A DNA stretch of 64,000 nt, from assembly GCA_032252755.1 (NCBI GenBank), contig JAVUPY010000090.1:1-64000 (forward strand). The letters run 5' to 3'. The position numbers and the translations under genes are program-made. Positions within the stretch are counted from its first letter, which is position 1. Each line of letters begins with the position of its first letter. This DNA comes from Terriglobia bacterium (lineage in GTDB: Bacteria > Acidobacteriota > Terriglobia > Terriglobales > Acidobacteriaceae). The notes below the pieces were generated by a model that saw nothing but the letters and a program-made list of their open reading frames with translations, was not told where the DNA came from and ran no database searches. Of this stretch, positions 8,265-18,324 are shown piece after piece.

Positions 8265-9044
8265 CTACAGCGGTCCGCCCGTTGGCGTAATCTCCAACTG
8301 CGACACCGTGGTATCTGCTGGCATCTTCAAGGCTGCGACGAGCGCAGTGGCGATGCTCTCCGCCGACATCATCTTCTCCCGCGGCGCTTCCGGCCAGAAG
8401 TGCTGCCAGATGTCCGTGTCCGTCGCTCCCGGCAGTAGCGATATGACGCGAATTCCACGCGGTCGAAGCTCTTCCCGCAGCGAATCCGTTAGGCCCAGGG
8501 CTCCATGCTTCGAGGCGTTGTACGCCGACATTCCTGGGAAAACCAGCTTGGCCGAAATGGACAGGTTGTTGATGATCGTTCCGCCCGCATGCATCAGCGG
8601 CAGCGCGGCCCTCGTGACGAGGAATAGGCCCGTGAGATTGGTTTCGATCACCTCGCGCCAGGCCTCGATCGGAAGTTGGTCCACGCTCGCTGTTGCATGC
8701 GCGATTCCCGCGTTGTTCACCAGAATGTCGAGCCGTGCGAACTGTTTGCGAATCGCCGTCGCGAGAGCCGCAACCGATTCAGCGCTGCGCACATCGCAGT
8801 GCCGCGCATAAACGGCACCGCCCTTGCGCGTGACCGCTGCCGAGACCACTGCGAGCGCCTGCTCGTCGCGACCGGTGATGATGACCTTGCAGCCCTCGCT
8901 CGCCAGCGCCTCGGCAATCGCGCGCCCAAGCCCGCGGCTGCCGCCGGTCACAAGGGCAATCTTGCCCTTCAGTTCGGTACCTTCGCGGTTCTTTGTGGAT
9001 GATCTTTTGCTACGAGATTTTCTTGATGTAGAAGTACCCGCCAT
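8265..9044 (-). CDS. Short-chain dehydrogenase/reductase; possible sepiapterin-reductase role
   Basis: A classical SDR. The cofactor motif TGGSRGLG and the NNAG motif are present, and the catalytic Ser, YNASK Tyr and Lys follow in order (about residues 162-179). The basic N-terminal tail before LKGKIALVTG is unusual. The ATG at 9044 is preferred over a GTG at 9074, giving 259 residues. It is the last gene of a tight minus-strand run: GT2, two pyruvoyl-tetrahydropterin synthases, GTP cyclohydrolase I, then this gene 53 bp later. In tetrahydrobiopterin synthesis the step after PTPS is done by an SDR (sepiapterin reductase), so that role is plausible here, but it rests on context. Generic fatty-acid or sugar SDRs look similar. 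Confidence 0.85.
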   Translation of the reverse strand: MAGTSTSRKSRSKRSSTKNREGTELKGKIALVTGGSRGLGRAIAEALASEGCKVIITGRDEQALAVVSAAVTRKGGAVYARHCDVRSAESVAALATAIRKQFARLDILVNNAGIAHATASVDQLPIEAWREVIETNLTGLFLVTRAALPLMHAGGTIINNLSISAKLVFPGMSAYNASKHGALGLTDSLREELRPRGIRVISLLPGATDTDIWQHFWPEAPREKMMSAESIATALVAALKMPADTTVSQLEITPTGGPL

Positions 9045-9127
9045 TGTTCGCTCGCTAACGGCAGGATTGTACACTCAGCCAAGGTTCGTCTGATATTGCG
9101 ATGGCACGATCGCACGATGGCACCATT

Positions 9128-9730
9128 TTACGGCCCGTGGCCGTTCTTCCCATTGCGAATGAGGGATAAGAACTCCGACCGCGTATCGAGGTCGCGGAAA
9201 GCACCTAGCATCGCCGAGGTCACCGCAGCCGAATGCTGTTTTTCGACGCCGCGCATCATCATGCACAGGTGCCGCGCCTCGACGACAACGCCGACGCCTT
9301 GCGGCTTGATCGTCTCCTGGATGGTCTCCGCGATCTGCGTCGTCAGGCGCTCCTGCACTTGCAGCCGGCGTGAGAAGACTTCAACGAGGCGCGGCAGCTT
9401 GCTCAGGCCGATCACTTTTCCGTTCGGGATATACGCGATGTGAACCTTGCCGAAGAACGGCAGCATGTGATGCTCGCAAAGGCTGAACATCTCGATGTCC
9501 TTCACGATCACCATTTCGTCGTAGTTCACCGTGAACAGCGCGCTATTCAGGATCGTCTCCGGATCTTCCTGGTAGCCACGCGTCAGGAACTGCATCGCCT
9601 TGCGCACCCGCTCCGGAGTCTGCCTCAAGCCCTCCCGGTCGGGATCTTCTCCCAGGCGAACCAGCATCTCGCGCACCAGTTCTTCATAGCTTGCGCTGGT
9701 AATCGTCGTTTCCTGGGCTGTAGATTTCAT
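9128..9730 (-). CDS. folE: GTP cyclohydrolase I
   Basis: FolE converts GTP to 7,8-dihydroneopterin triphosphate, the entry to folate and biopterin. The 200 residues fit the family. Zinc ligands are C85 and H88 in [14 protein letters not shown] and C156 in [36 protein letters not shown] is the conserved core helix region, and [12 protein letters not shown] is near the C-terminus. It is 27 bp downstream of a PTPS gene on the same strand and very likely co-transcribed. No folB, folK or folP is adjacent, so the context points to biopterin-like products rather than folate alone. Confidence 0.97.
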   Translation of the reverse strand: MKSTAQETTITSASYEELVREMLVRLGEDPDREGLRQTPERVRKAMQFLTRGYQEDPETILNSALFTVNYDEMVIVKDIEMFSLCEHHMLPFFGKVHIAYIPNGKVIGLSKLPRLVEVFSRRLQVQERLTTQIAETIQETIKPQGVGVVVEARHLCMMMRGVEKQHSAAVTSAMLGAFRDLDTRSEFLSLIRNGKNGHGP

Positions 9731-9757
9731 GGTTATCTCCGTGTCAGTGGTACTTTT

Positions 9758-10180
9758 TCAGACCCGTACTTCCCGCCCCCCGGCGTATTCAAAACTATTC
9801 AGCATGGTCTCTTCGATTCTTACCTTTTCTAGATGCGCGGCCCGGAACCTTTGTTTCAGAATCTCGAATACCCGGACCGAAAGCACTTCGGTAGTCGGCA
9901 CTTCGCCCTCAAAATCCGGCAGCGTATTCAGGTTCGCATGATCGAACCTGTCGAGAATCTCCCGCTGGACGCATTCGTCGATATCCACCAGGTTGCACAC
10001 CATTCCCGTTCGCGGATCCACCTGGCCACTCACGGTCACTTCCACAAAATAGTTGTGTCCGTGCCCGTGAGGATTGTTGCACTTTCCGTATGTCGCCCGA
10101 TTCTCCGCCTCGCTCAGCCCATCACAATGCAGCCGATGCGAAGCGGAGAACATGTAGCGACGAGTGAGGTATGCCTTCAT
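9758..10180 (-). CDS. 6-pyruvoyl-tetrahydropterin synthase family protein (paralogue 1)
   Basis: A 140-residue PTPS-fold enzyme. Zinc ligands are H15 (SASH), H40 and H42 in CNNPHGHGHNY, with the catalytic Cys at C34 and the Asp-His pair in RFDHANLN. VPTTEVLSVRVFEI and VRIEET complete the pterin pocket. The arrangement GKCNNPxGHGHNY ... DH ... TTE ... E is that of eukaryotic PTPS rather than of bacterial QueD, whose motif differs around the Cys. PTPS turns dihydroneopterin triphosphate into 6-pyruvoyl-tetrahydropterin. It lies 18 bp from its paralogue and 27 bp before folE in the same run. A queuosine (QueD) role is the main alternative, but no queC or queE is nearby. Confidence 0.9.
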   Translation of the reverse strand: MKAYLTRRYMFSASHRLHCDGLSEAENRATYGKCNNPHGHGHNYFVEVTVSGQVDPRTGMVCNLVDIDECVQREILDRFDHANLNTLPDFEGEVPTTEVLSVRVFEILKQRFRAAHLEKVRIEETMLNSFEYAGGREVRV

Positions 10181-10198
10181 AAACTCCGAATTTCTCGG

Positions 10199-10609
10199 TC
10201 ATTCCTCCCCATAGAAGTCCGCCCACAGCTCCGGTGTCTCATACACACGGACTCGATGCAGCTTCGCGACGCTGAGCTTTTTCTCCATCCGCTTCCAGGC
10301 CGCAATCGCGATGTTCTCGGTCGTCGGAATCTGATTCTTGAACTCGGGTACTTCTTTGTTTAAGTAGCGATGATCCAGAGCCTCGATCACCTCGCGATTC
10401 ATCACTTCCTTGAGTTGTTTCAGATCGACGACGAATCCTGTCTTGCGGTCCACCTCGCCCTTCACCGTGACTTCGAGCGTGTAGTTATGTCCGTGACCGT
10501 TGGGGTTGTTGCACTTTCCAAAAATGCGTTGGTTTTCTTCCGCCGAGAATTCCGGATTGTGGTAATGATGCGAGGCCGAAAACTCAGCCTTTCGTGTCAG
10601 GTAGACCAT
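10199..10609 (-). CDS. 6-pyruvoyl-tetrahydropterin synthase family protein (paralogue 2)
   Basis: The second, tandem PTPS homologue, 136 residues. Zinc ligands are H14, H39 and H41 (GKCNNPNGHGHNY), catalytic C33, and the Asp-His pair in ALDHRYLNKEVP. IPTTENIAIAAWKRM and VRVYETPELWADF match the mammalian enzyme even more closely than paralogue 1. The two copies are clearly diverged (start MVYLTRKAEFSASHHY against MKAYLTRRYMFSASHR), so the duplication is old and both have kept every catalytic residue. They may form a heteromer or act on different side chains. It is 15 bp downstream of the glycosyltransferase gene, suggesting one transcript. Confidence 0.9.
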   Translation of the reverse strand: MVYLTRKAEFSASHHYHNPEFSAEENQRIFGKCNNPNGHGHNYTLEVTVKGEVDRKTGFVVDLKQLKEVMNREVIEALDHRYLNKEVPEFKNQIPTTENIAIAAWKRMEKKLSVAKLHRVRVYETPELWADFYGEE

Positions 10610-10624
10610 GCCTCTCCCGTTGAC

Positions 10625-11791
10625 TTATGAAGAATGCGAGTCCGAATTAGCCGGACCGGCTCCTACGACGTGTTCTGATGACCTCTCGTTCTCAACCGAT
10701 TCGAGACCGGAGTACTCGCGCCCCTTCCACCATATCGAGTGATGCCGATGCGCGGCCACGGAGCGCAAGAGCAGCCAACTGAACATCGGCAGGCCGAAGA
10801 TCGCCAGCACATTGTTGAACCACCCCGAGTGCGCCTTCGCGATCCGCCGGATGAAGTTGATCCACACCAGCACCGCCAGCACCGCCGCCCACAGTGCCAG
10901 CGCCGGATGCCGCAGCAGTGCCATCTCTTCCGCGATCAGCAGCAGGGCCCACATTACCGTGAATTCCGTCACCCGCTGGTAAGCCAGCGTCTTCGCGTTC
11001 GGAAACAGCAGCGCCAGGTTCTTCGTCCAGCCCTCTACAAGTTGATCCAGGGTGCGGTACATGCGCGCGCTAACCTCGCCAATCCCGACGCGAAAGCGCA
11101 ATTTGCCGCCGTCTTCTTTCACTCGGACCGCCAACGCAACGTCTTCCAGCAGATCGCCCGCAACCGCTGCGTGCCCGCCTGCCTTGTGGTACACAGCACG
11201 CCGGATCAAGAGGTACTGGCCGTTCGCGGCCGCCACCGGCGACGTCGGATCGCAGACTTCGCGCGGCTTATACTGCGTCGCCAGTTCCGAGAAAACCACC
11301 GGCATCAGCATCCGCTCCGGCAACGAACCCAACTCCTGCTTCGGCGAATAGGAAAGCAGGTCCGCGCCATGCTTTTCCGCCTCGGCCACCGCTCGCGCCA
11401 GCGACCCTTTTTCGTGAAACGTATCCGCATCGGTGAAGAGCAACCATTCGCCGCGCGCGTGATTCACGGCCGTCCAGATTGCGTTCGCCTTTCCCGTCCA
11501 CCCTTCCGGAATCGGTGTGCGGGCCTCAAACGCACGCACATCAGCAAGCGACGGATTCTTTCCGATAAATGGGCACTCTTTCACTCCGGCGAAGAACGCG
11601 ATGATGTCGCGCGTCCGGTCGCTCGAACCGTCGTCCACCACCAGCAACTCAAATGGCATCCCCTCCTGTTCGACGATGGACCGCAGGCACCGCTCGAGCG
11701 TTTCCTGCTCGTTCCGTGCTGGAACAATGACCGAAACGTGGGGTGTCACGGGTGTGACGCTAGTTACAACGGAAGTGTGATCGTCTGTCAT
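10625..11791 (-). CDS. Membrane glycosyltransferase, GT2 family
   Basis: A 388-residue GT-A type transferase. HVSVIVPARNEQETLERCL opens the domain, DDGSSDRT is the nucleotide-sugar contact, FTDADTFHEKG holds the DxD-type motif, and GDLLEDVALAVRVKEDGG supplies the catalytic acid region. Hydrophobic segments at about 270-320 and 335-355 indicate two to three C-terminal membrane helices, like hopanoid- or carotenoid-associated GT2 enzymes. It is the first gene of the pterin run (15 bp before PTPS 2). A link to a glycosylated pterin, as known in cyanobacteria, can be imagined, but the membrane anchor argues for a lipid acceptor. The acceptor is unknown. Confidence 0.85.
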   Translation of the reverse strand: MTDDHTSVVTSVTPVTPHVSVIVPARNEQETLERCLRSIVEQEGMPFELLVVDDGSSDRTRDIIAFFAGVKECPFIGKNPSLADVRAFEARTPIPEGWTGKANAIWTAVNHARGEWLLFTDADTFHEKGSLARAVAEAEKHGADLLSYSPKQELGSLPERMLMPVVFSELATQYKPREVCDPTSPVAAANGQYLLIRRAVYHKAGGHAAVAGDLLEDVALAVRVKEDGGKLRFRVGIGEVSARMYRTLDQLVEGWTKNLALLFPNAKTLAYQRVTEFTVMWALLLIAEEMALLRHPALALWAAVLAVLVWINFIRRIAKAHSGWFNNVLAIFGLPMFSWLLLRSVAAHRHHSIWWKGREYSGLESVENERSSEHVVGAGPANSDSHSS

Positions 11792-11827
11792 AGGAGCCCC
11801 AAGCCGCTACGTACTATTATAGAAGGC

Positions 11828-12319
11828 GTGAAACGTCTTCTCTCTTTCGTTTTCGCGGCCCTCTTGCTGACGTTCGTCGGCTGCAAGAGTGATAAGCCGG
11901 CGCAGATCGGGACACAGGCGCCTGACTTCACCGTCTCCGATGGCCAGAAAACCGTCACGCTAAGCCAATTTCGGGGCAAGCCGGTGGTCCTGAATTTCTG
12001 GGCCACCTGGTGTCCGCCCTGTATCGAAGAAGTTCCCTCGATGGTCGCGATGCAAAAGGAAATGGGAAGCAAAGTCGTCGTCCTTGCCGTCTCCATCGAC
12101 GTCGACAATGACGCCTACAAGAACTTCACCCAGAAGCGCATGCCCGGCGTGCTCACCGTGCGCGACGGCGACCAGAAAGCCGCCAATTTATTCGGAACCT
12201 TCGGCTGGCCTGAAACCTACATCATCGACAGCAAAGGCATTATCCGCCGAAAATTCATCGGCGCCCAGGACTGGACCAGCCCGGAAATTATCGACTATCT
12301 GAATAAACTGTCATCCTGA
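11828..12319 (+). CDS. TlpA/ResA-type thioredoxin lipoprotein
   Basis: A 163-residue periplasmic thiol-disulfide protein. It begins with a GTG at 11828 giving VKRLLSFVFAALLLTFVGC, a short signal peptide with a lipobox ending at C19, so it should be lipid-anchored. The thioredoxin active site is WCPPC (C62, C65) in NFWATWCPPCIEEVPS, and TFGWPETYIID contains the cis-proline. Such proteins reduce apocytochrome or copper-site cysteines. A copper-ATPase gene lies convergent downstream. TATTAT at 11815-11820 is only about 7 bases before the GTG and there is no Shine-Dalgarno, so the message may be leaderless. The same frame is open far upstream, but that part overlaps the GT2 gene and is not coding. 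Confidence 0.88.
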   Translation: MKRLLSFVFAALLLTFVGCKSDKPAQIGTQAPDFTVSDGQKTVTLSQFRGKPVVLNFWATWCPPCIEEVPSMVAMQKEMGSKVVVLAVSIDVDNDAYKNFTQKRMPGVLTVRDGDQKAANLFGTFGWPETYIIDSKGIIRRKFIGAQDWTSPEIIDYLNKLSS

Positions 12320-12362
12320 TCATCTTGACGCACTCTGGCTTGGCCCTGGGGGTCTTTGGTGG

Positions 12363-15080
<2,718 letters not shown>

Positions 15081-15210
15081 GATCGCTCTACCATTCCAAG
15101 ATGCTCCCCGCAACAATCCGATGCAACTCCGCTCGAGCAGGCACTTCCCGCAGTCCCGCACCTATAGTAAATTCGTAAGTAGAATTGGGAGTTACATTCG
15201 GAAGGATTGA

Positions 15211-15438
15211 ATGACTTCAGTCGACGTCGTTTTCAAATACCTGTACCCGCCAACTGAAACCGTCATGCGCGCCATGGACGACGTTCGCGAGGTCTATGGC
15301 ATTCGCCGCATTCGCTTCAATGAGGCGGAGCGCACCATGCGCGTCGAATACGATGCCACCCGCCTCAACCACGACACCGTCGCCGCGCTCTTGCGGCGTA
15401 CCGGCCTGGAACTCGGCGAAAAACTGCAGTTGGTCTGA
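15211..15438 (+). CDS. Small HMA-fold-like protein without the CxxC motif
   Basis: A 75-residue protein whose pattern suggests the beta-alpha-beta-beta-alpha-beta ferredoxin fold of heavy-metal-associated (HMA) domains: TSVDVVFKYL strand, PPTETVMRAMDDV helix, YGIRRIRFNEAERTMRVEYDA strands, HDTVAALLRRTGL helix, then GEKLQLV. The metal loop, normally GMTCxxC, is YLYPPTET and has no cysteine at all, so it cannot bind copper in the usual way. It is divergent from the copper-ATPase gene, whose start is 130 bp away. GGAAGGATTGA before the ATG is a good ribosome binding site, and TATAGT at 15163-15168 is a possible -10. It could be a regulator or adaptor of the ATPase. The fold call is by pattern only. 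Confidence 0.65.
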   Translation: MTSVDVVFKYLYPPTETVMRAMDDVREVYGIRRIRFNEAERTMRVEYDATRLNHDTVAALLRRTGLELGEKLQLV

Positions 15439-15723
15439 GAAACGAATTTAGATCTAGGCGGGATACCAGGGTTGGTCTAACATATTGAAAGGGGTCCCCC
15501 GAAAGCCTCTGGCCGAGTAACCTTTCGGAAAACCCCTTTACGCGCCACTTCGTCTGCCCTTGCATAATGCAAGGGCATTGCCATTTCTGGGCTATCGGAA
15601 ATAAAGGAGTTAAGTGACGCCATTCGGAAATTTCAAGGAAGGAATTGCGCCTTAGACGGCAACTTTTACGGAGAAAGCTCCTGCATTCGGGCCCTTTTTG
15701 ACGTACTCAGCAGATGGACGAAG
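15439..15723 (+). other. Structured intergenic region with hairpins and a 13-codon mini-ORF
   Basis: AAAGGGGT (15488-15495) pairs with ACCCCTTT (15532-15539), and just inside it CCGAAAG (15499-15505) pairs with CTTTCGG (15522-15528), a two-part stem of 15 bp. GCCCTTGCAT-A-ATGCAAGGGC (15556-15576) is a near-perfect 21-bp palindrome. AAAGGAG then precedes a GTG at 15614 that opens 13 codons (MTPFGNFKEGIAP) to a TAG at 15655. GGAG-AAAG-CTCC lies near 15676. No known RNA class is recognised. Confidence 0.45.
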
Positions 15724-16497
15724 CTAAGCAATTCCGGAGTTCTTGGTCAACAAATAGCTGGCTTGCGAATCCGCAAATTCCACCCCAACCGCCGCATAGC
15801 CCTCAGCAAAATAGTCTTGAAATTGCCGCCGAATCCGCTCCTGGATCGCCGCCGCGTTCGCCGAACCTGATCTCAGCAGCTCCGTCGCATTCCGCGGCAA
15901 GGAAATTCGAATCTCTCCTGTTTCTTCCGGCGGATTCTTACCCTCAGCTCTCGCAACCACGCGCGGCGAGTCCAGCCACCACTCGGCCACCAGGCGGTCG
16001 GTCGGAATATTCCCGTGCAGCGGGCTGGACGTGACGCCGTAGACATTTAACAAGTAGCGCCGCACGATCGCGCCCAGCCGATTCAGGTTGAAGTGCGCGT
16101 TCATCAGCGCCAAGGGATCGAAAGTCCACTCGATCCGTCGAATCCCACGCATCAGGGCGTCGTCCCTCTGCGCCAGTTTCAGTAGGCGCCCTATCCCCGC
16201 TCCCTGGTACTCCGGCAGCACTGCGGCAAAGTGCGAATGCAAATACATGTCGCGATCGTGTGCCGCCATAAATGCCAGCGTGAAACCGACCTGTCGCTCA
16301 CCATCAAACGCTCCAATGATTTGCCCGCCCGTCTTCTGCGCCACGACAAAGATGTCAGACGGCACCAACTCCGACTCGGAAAAATGCCAGACCTCGCGCT
16401 GAATCCGGACACACTCTTCCAACTCGTCGAGCGTTGTGCACGAACGAACTGTAATGTTCAAACCAGATTTGTCGTTGTGAAGTTGTGGACTAATCAT
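15724..16497 (-). CDS. Predicted GNAT-superfamily acetyltransferase
   Basis: A 257-residue protein of the large GNAT-like type related to COG3375. The acetyl-CoA loop region reads LPEYQGAGIGRLLKLAQRDDAL (Q/RxxGxG/A pattern), after a strand with AHDRDMYLHSHFAAV. The C-terminal half, with EWTFDPLALMNAHFNLNRLG and YGVTSSPLHGNIPTDRLVAEWWL, is conserved in that family and absent from ordinary GNATs. The substrate is unknown. The ATG at 16497 gives a short leader before the domain. The nearest upstream element is tRNA-Arg, 54 bp away on the same strand. Family recognition is from memory of these motifs. Confidence 0.78.
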   Translation of the reverse strand: MISPQLHNDKSGLNITVRSCTTLDELEECVRIQREVWHFSESELVPSDIFVVAQKTGGQIIGAFDGERQVGFTLAFMAAHDRDMYLHSHFAAVLPEYQGAGIGRLLKLAQRDDALMRGIRRIEWTFDPLALMNAHFNLNRLGAIVRRYLLNVYGVTSSPLHGNIPTDRLVAEWWLDSPRVVARAEGKNPPEETGEIRISLPRNATELLRSGSANAAAIQERIRRQFQDYFAEGYAAVGVEFADSQASYLLTKNSGIA

Positions 16498-16551
16498 GGA
16501 TCGGTTCGGTCACCTGCCCCGGGTAGGCGCGCGAATCGCAGTCTGCAACTA

Positions 16552-16628
16552 TGGCGACCCCGGCAGGACTCGAACCTGCAACCCTCAGTTCCGAAGACTG
16601 ATGCTCTATCCAGTTGAGCTACGGGGCC
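16552..16628 (-). tRNA. tRNA-Arg (anticodon TCG), CCA encoded
   Basis: Read on the minus strand from 16628, the acceptor stem GGCCCCG pairs with CGGGGTC (one G-U). The D arm has AGCTCAACTGGATAGAGC, the anticodon stem TCAGT/ACTGA encloses loop CTTCGGA with anticodon TCG (decoding CGA), and the T arm reads GCAGGTTCGAGTCCTGC. The discriminator is G, and the 3' CCA is encoded at 16552-16554. The length of 77 including CCA is normal. Confidence 0.97.
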
Positions 16629-16909
16629 ACCCATCAGTTGCATAAACACCAACACTCTACACGATTCCCCAATCCATCGCACACACGAATCTACCAGTAA
16701 GTCATTTCCTTTCAGCGCAGAATCTTTGTTCCGTGGACGCACCCAGCAATGTGCAAACCGCTCAACCCTGCATTAATAGCGCATGAAATCGCTACACAGT
16801 AAGTTTTTCCGTGCCCATTTCCACAAAGGTGTTGAAAATGGGTGGGTCGTTTTGGCACAGAACGTGTGTACCTGTTTATCGATTCCCAAAATGGTATAAG
16901 AGTCTCTCC

Positions 16910-17656
16910 ATGCCTCCCGCCAAAACGATCGTAAAGAAAGCCAAACGAAGAAGAAAGTCTCCTGCCGCGAAAATCAGAAAGTCGTCCCGGCCACAGAACC
17001 CCGACGCACAGCCACAGGAATTCCCCCTGTCCCACGCCACGCTCCGCGCCATGTATGACGCCATGCTCGAAAGCCGCCTCTGGGCACAGTCACGCAATGT
17101 CGCTCCGGTGATCAGCGAAGCGACTGCGATCGCCACGGCTACGGTCCTGCACCGTATCGACACGCTGGCCGCTCCCGCCGACGGTCGCACCCTGTACCCT
17201 GTCGTTCATCCCGAAACCGCAATCATTCCGCTGGAGATCGCCAAAATTACTATTGCCTGCAATTCTGCGAAGCAAAACCGCCACAGCGCCGTCATTGCCA
17301 TCTGCCCCGAGGACGCCTTCCGGTCGGCATCCTTTCAAGAGCTCATGGAGGACGCCCGATCGCGCGCCTGGCCACTGGTTTGTGTCGTGTTGACCAACAG
17401 CTTTTTCAATCCTCGGGCGGCAATTCCGGAAATCGATGTTGACGGCCACGACGCCGTCGCCATATTCCGTGTCGTCAGCGAGTCCGTCCGCCGAGCGCGC
17501 AATCACCGCGGCCCCGCAATCGTTCATGCTCACAATGCAACGAACACGCAAATGCCCGATCCGCTAGGGGACCCGCTCATTCGCTTCCAACGCTACCTGG
17601 CTGCAAAGGGATTAACGACAGAAAAGATTCATGTCCTTCACACGGCCGGAAACTAA
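16910..17656 (+). CDS. Degenerate 2-oxoacid dehydrogenase E1-alpha-like protein
   Basis: A 248-residue protein. The first 45 residues are a very basic tail (KTIVKKAKRRRKSPAAKIRK). The rest follows the E1-alpha fold: LSHATLRAMYDAMLESRLWAQS at the start, and near the end IDVDGHDAVAIFRVVSESV, RGPAIVHAH and DPLIRFQRYLAAKGL, which match E1-alpha C-terminal blocks. The thiamine-diphosphate site, normally GDGxxxEGxxxE, reads CPEDAFRSASFQE, so Mg-ThDP binding is lost, and the protein is about 80 residues shorter than real E1-alpha. It is probably not an active dehydrogenase. TATAAG at 16895 lies close before the ATG and there is no Shine-Dalgarno, so the message may be leaderless. No E1-beta or E2 gene is near. 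Confidence 0.65.
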   Translation: MPPAKTIVKKAKRRRKSPAAKIRKSSRPQNPDAQPQEFPLSHATLRAMYDAMLESRLWAQSRNVAPVISEATAIATATVLHRIDTLAAPADGRTLYPVVHPETAIIPLEIAKITIACNSAKQNRHSAVIAICPEDAFRSASFQELMEDARSRAWPLVCVVLTNSFFNPRAAIPEIDVDGHDAVAIFRVVSESVRRARNHRGPAIVHAHNATNTQMPDPLGDPLIRFQRYLAAKGLTTEKIHVLHTAGN

Positions 17657-17715
17657 GCCTTGAAAGGTGATCCGGAATTACCAGCTGATATTTGAAAGCT
17701 ACCGCGCCATCTCCA

Positions 17716-17742
17716 TCCGCGTCCCTCCGCGAAAATCCGCGG
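17716..17742. repeat. Short CCGCG-rich tandem repeat
   Basis: ATCCGCG, CTCCGCG and ATCCGCGG follow one another within 27 bases. A related ATCCGCG set occurs in the intergenic stretch at 50901-50985. It lies between convergent genes and resembles widespread intergenic repeats. Confidence 0.5.
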
Positions 17743-17766
17743 TTCGAGTTGAGTCTTGGCGTACTT

Positions 17767-18324
17767 CTACTTCGTTAACTGTTCCTCTCGGGCCGCGACT
17801 CCAGTCGCCAGAACTTGAAGGATTGCTGGCAGGAAGTGCGGAAGGTCAGCAGTCGTCCGGCTGGTTATGACATTTCGATCCACCACAACCGAAGCATCCT
17901 CGACTAATGCTCCCGCATTTCGCAAGTCGTCCAGGATCGCCGGACTGCCCGTCATACGAAGCCCGCGGCAAATCTCGGCGGAAATCGCAACCGATCCACC
18001 ATGACAAATCGTCGCGACCAGTTTGCCCGCGCGGAAGAATTCGCCGACCAGCATCTTCAATTTTCCATCGATTCTCAGTCGAGCAGGCGCCCAGCCGCCC
18101 GGAATGACGATGCCGTCGCATAGCCGCGCCTGTATCTCCGTAAATGGCAGGTCAGTCCTGCACGGATACCCGTGTCGCCCGAGATAGGTTTCTTGGCCCT
18201 TTGGGCCGATCACAAACACTGGGTAACCTGCCTCTTCGAGGCGGTACTTGGCATACAGGGCTTCGATTTCGTCGAAGCCTGCGTCGATCGCCACGACTAC
18301 GGCGTGCTTTGTTCTACTATCCAT
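17767..18324 (-). CDS. DJ-1/PfpI family protein
   Basis: A 185-residue class I glutamine-amidotransferase-like protein of the PfpI/YhbO group, which includes proteases, deglycase or glyoxalase-III candidates and general stress proteins. The reactive cysteine is C107 in ATICHGGSVAIS followed by H108, and the acidic partner is E19 in AGFDEIEAL. GIVIPGGWAPARLR and TSRTTADLPHFLPAI are the standard family blocks. All active residues are intact. Its start overlaps the end of the cytidylate-kinase-like gene by 8 bp, so the two are translationally coupled and probably act in one stress or nucleotide response. Confidence 0.92.
   Translation of the reverse strand: MDSRTKHAVVVAIDAGFDEIEALYAKYRLEEAGYPVFVIGPKGQETYLGRHGYPCRTDLPFTEIQARLCDGIVIPGGWAPARLRIDGKLKMLVGEFFRAGKLVATICHGGSVAISAEICRGLRMTGSPAILDDLRNAGALVEDASVVVDRNVITSRTTADLPHFLPAILQVLATGVAAREEQLTK

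Noticed and set aside
10739-11827. Long upstream extension of the TlpA-like frame
   Set aside because: It lies antisense to the GT2 gene; the lipoprotein signal peptide begins at the GTG at 11828.
15488-15540. Resemblance of CGAAAGCCTCTGGCC to the GEMM c-di-GMP riboswitch core
   Set aside because: Only the AAAGCC part matches; the tetraloop receptor and the second helix of GEMM cannot be drawn.
16494-16742. A minus-strand open frame containing AQLDRASVFGTEGCRFESC
   Set aside because: It is the translation of the tRNA-Arg gene, a well-known false protein in databases.
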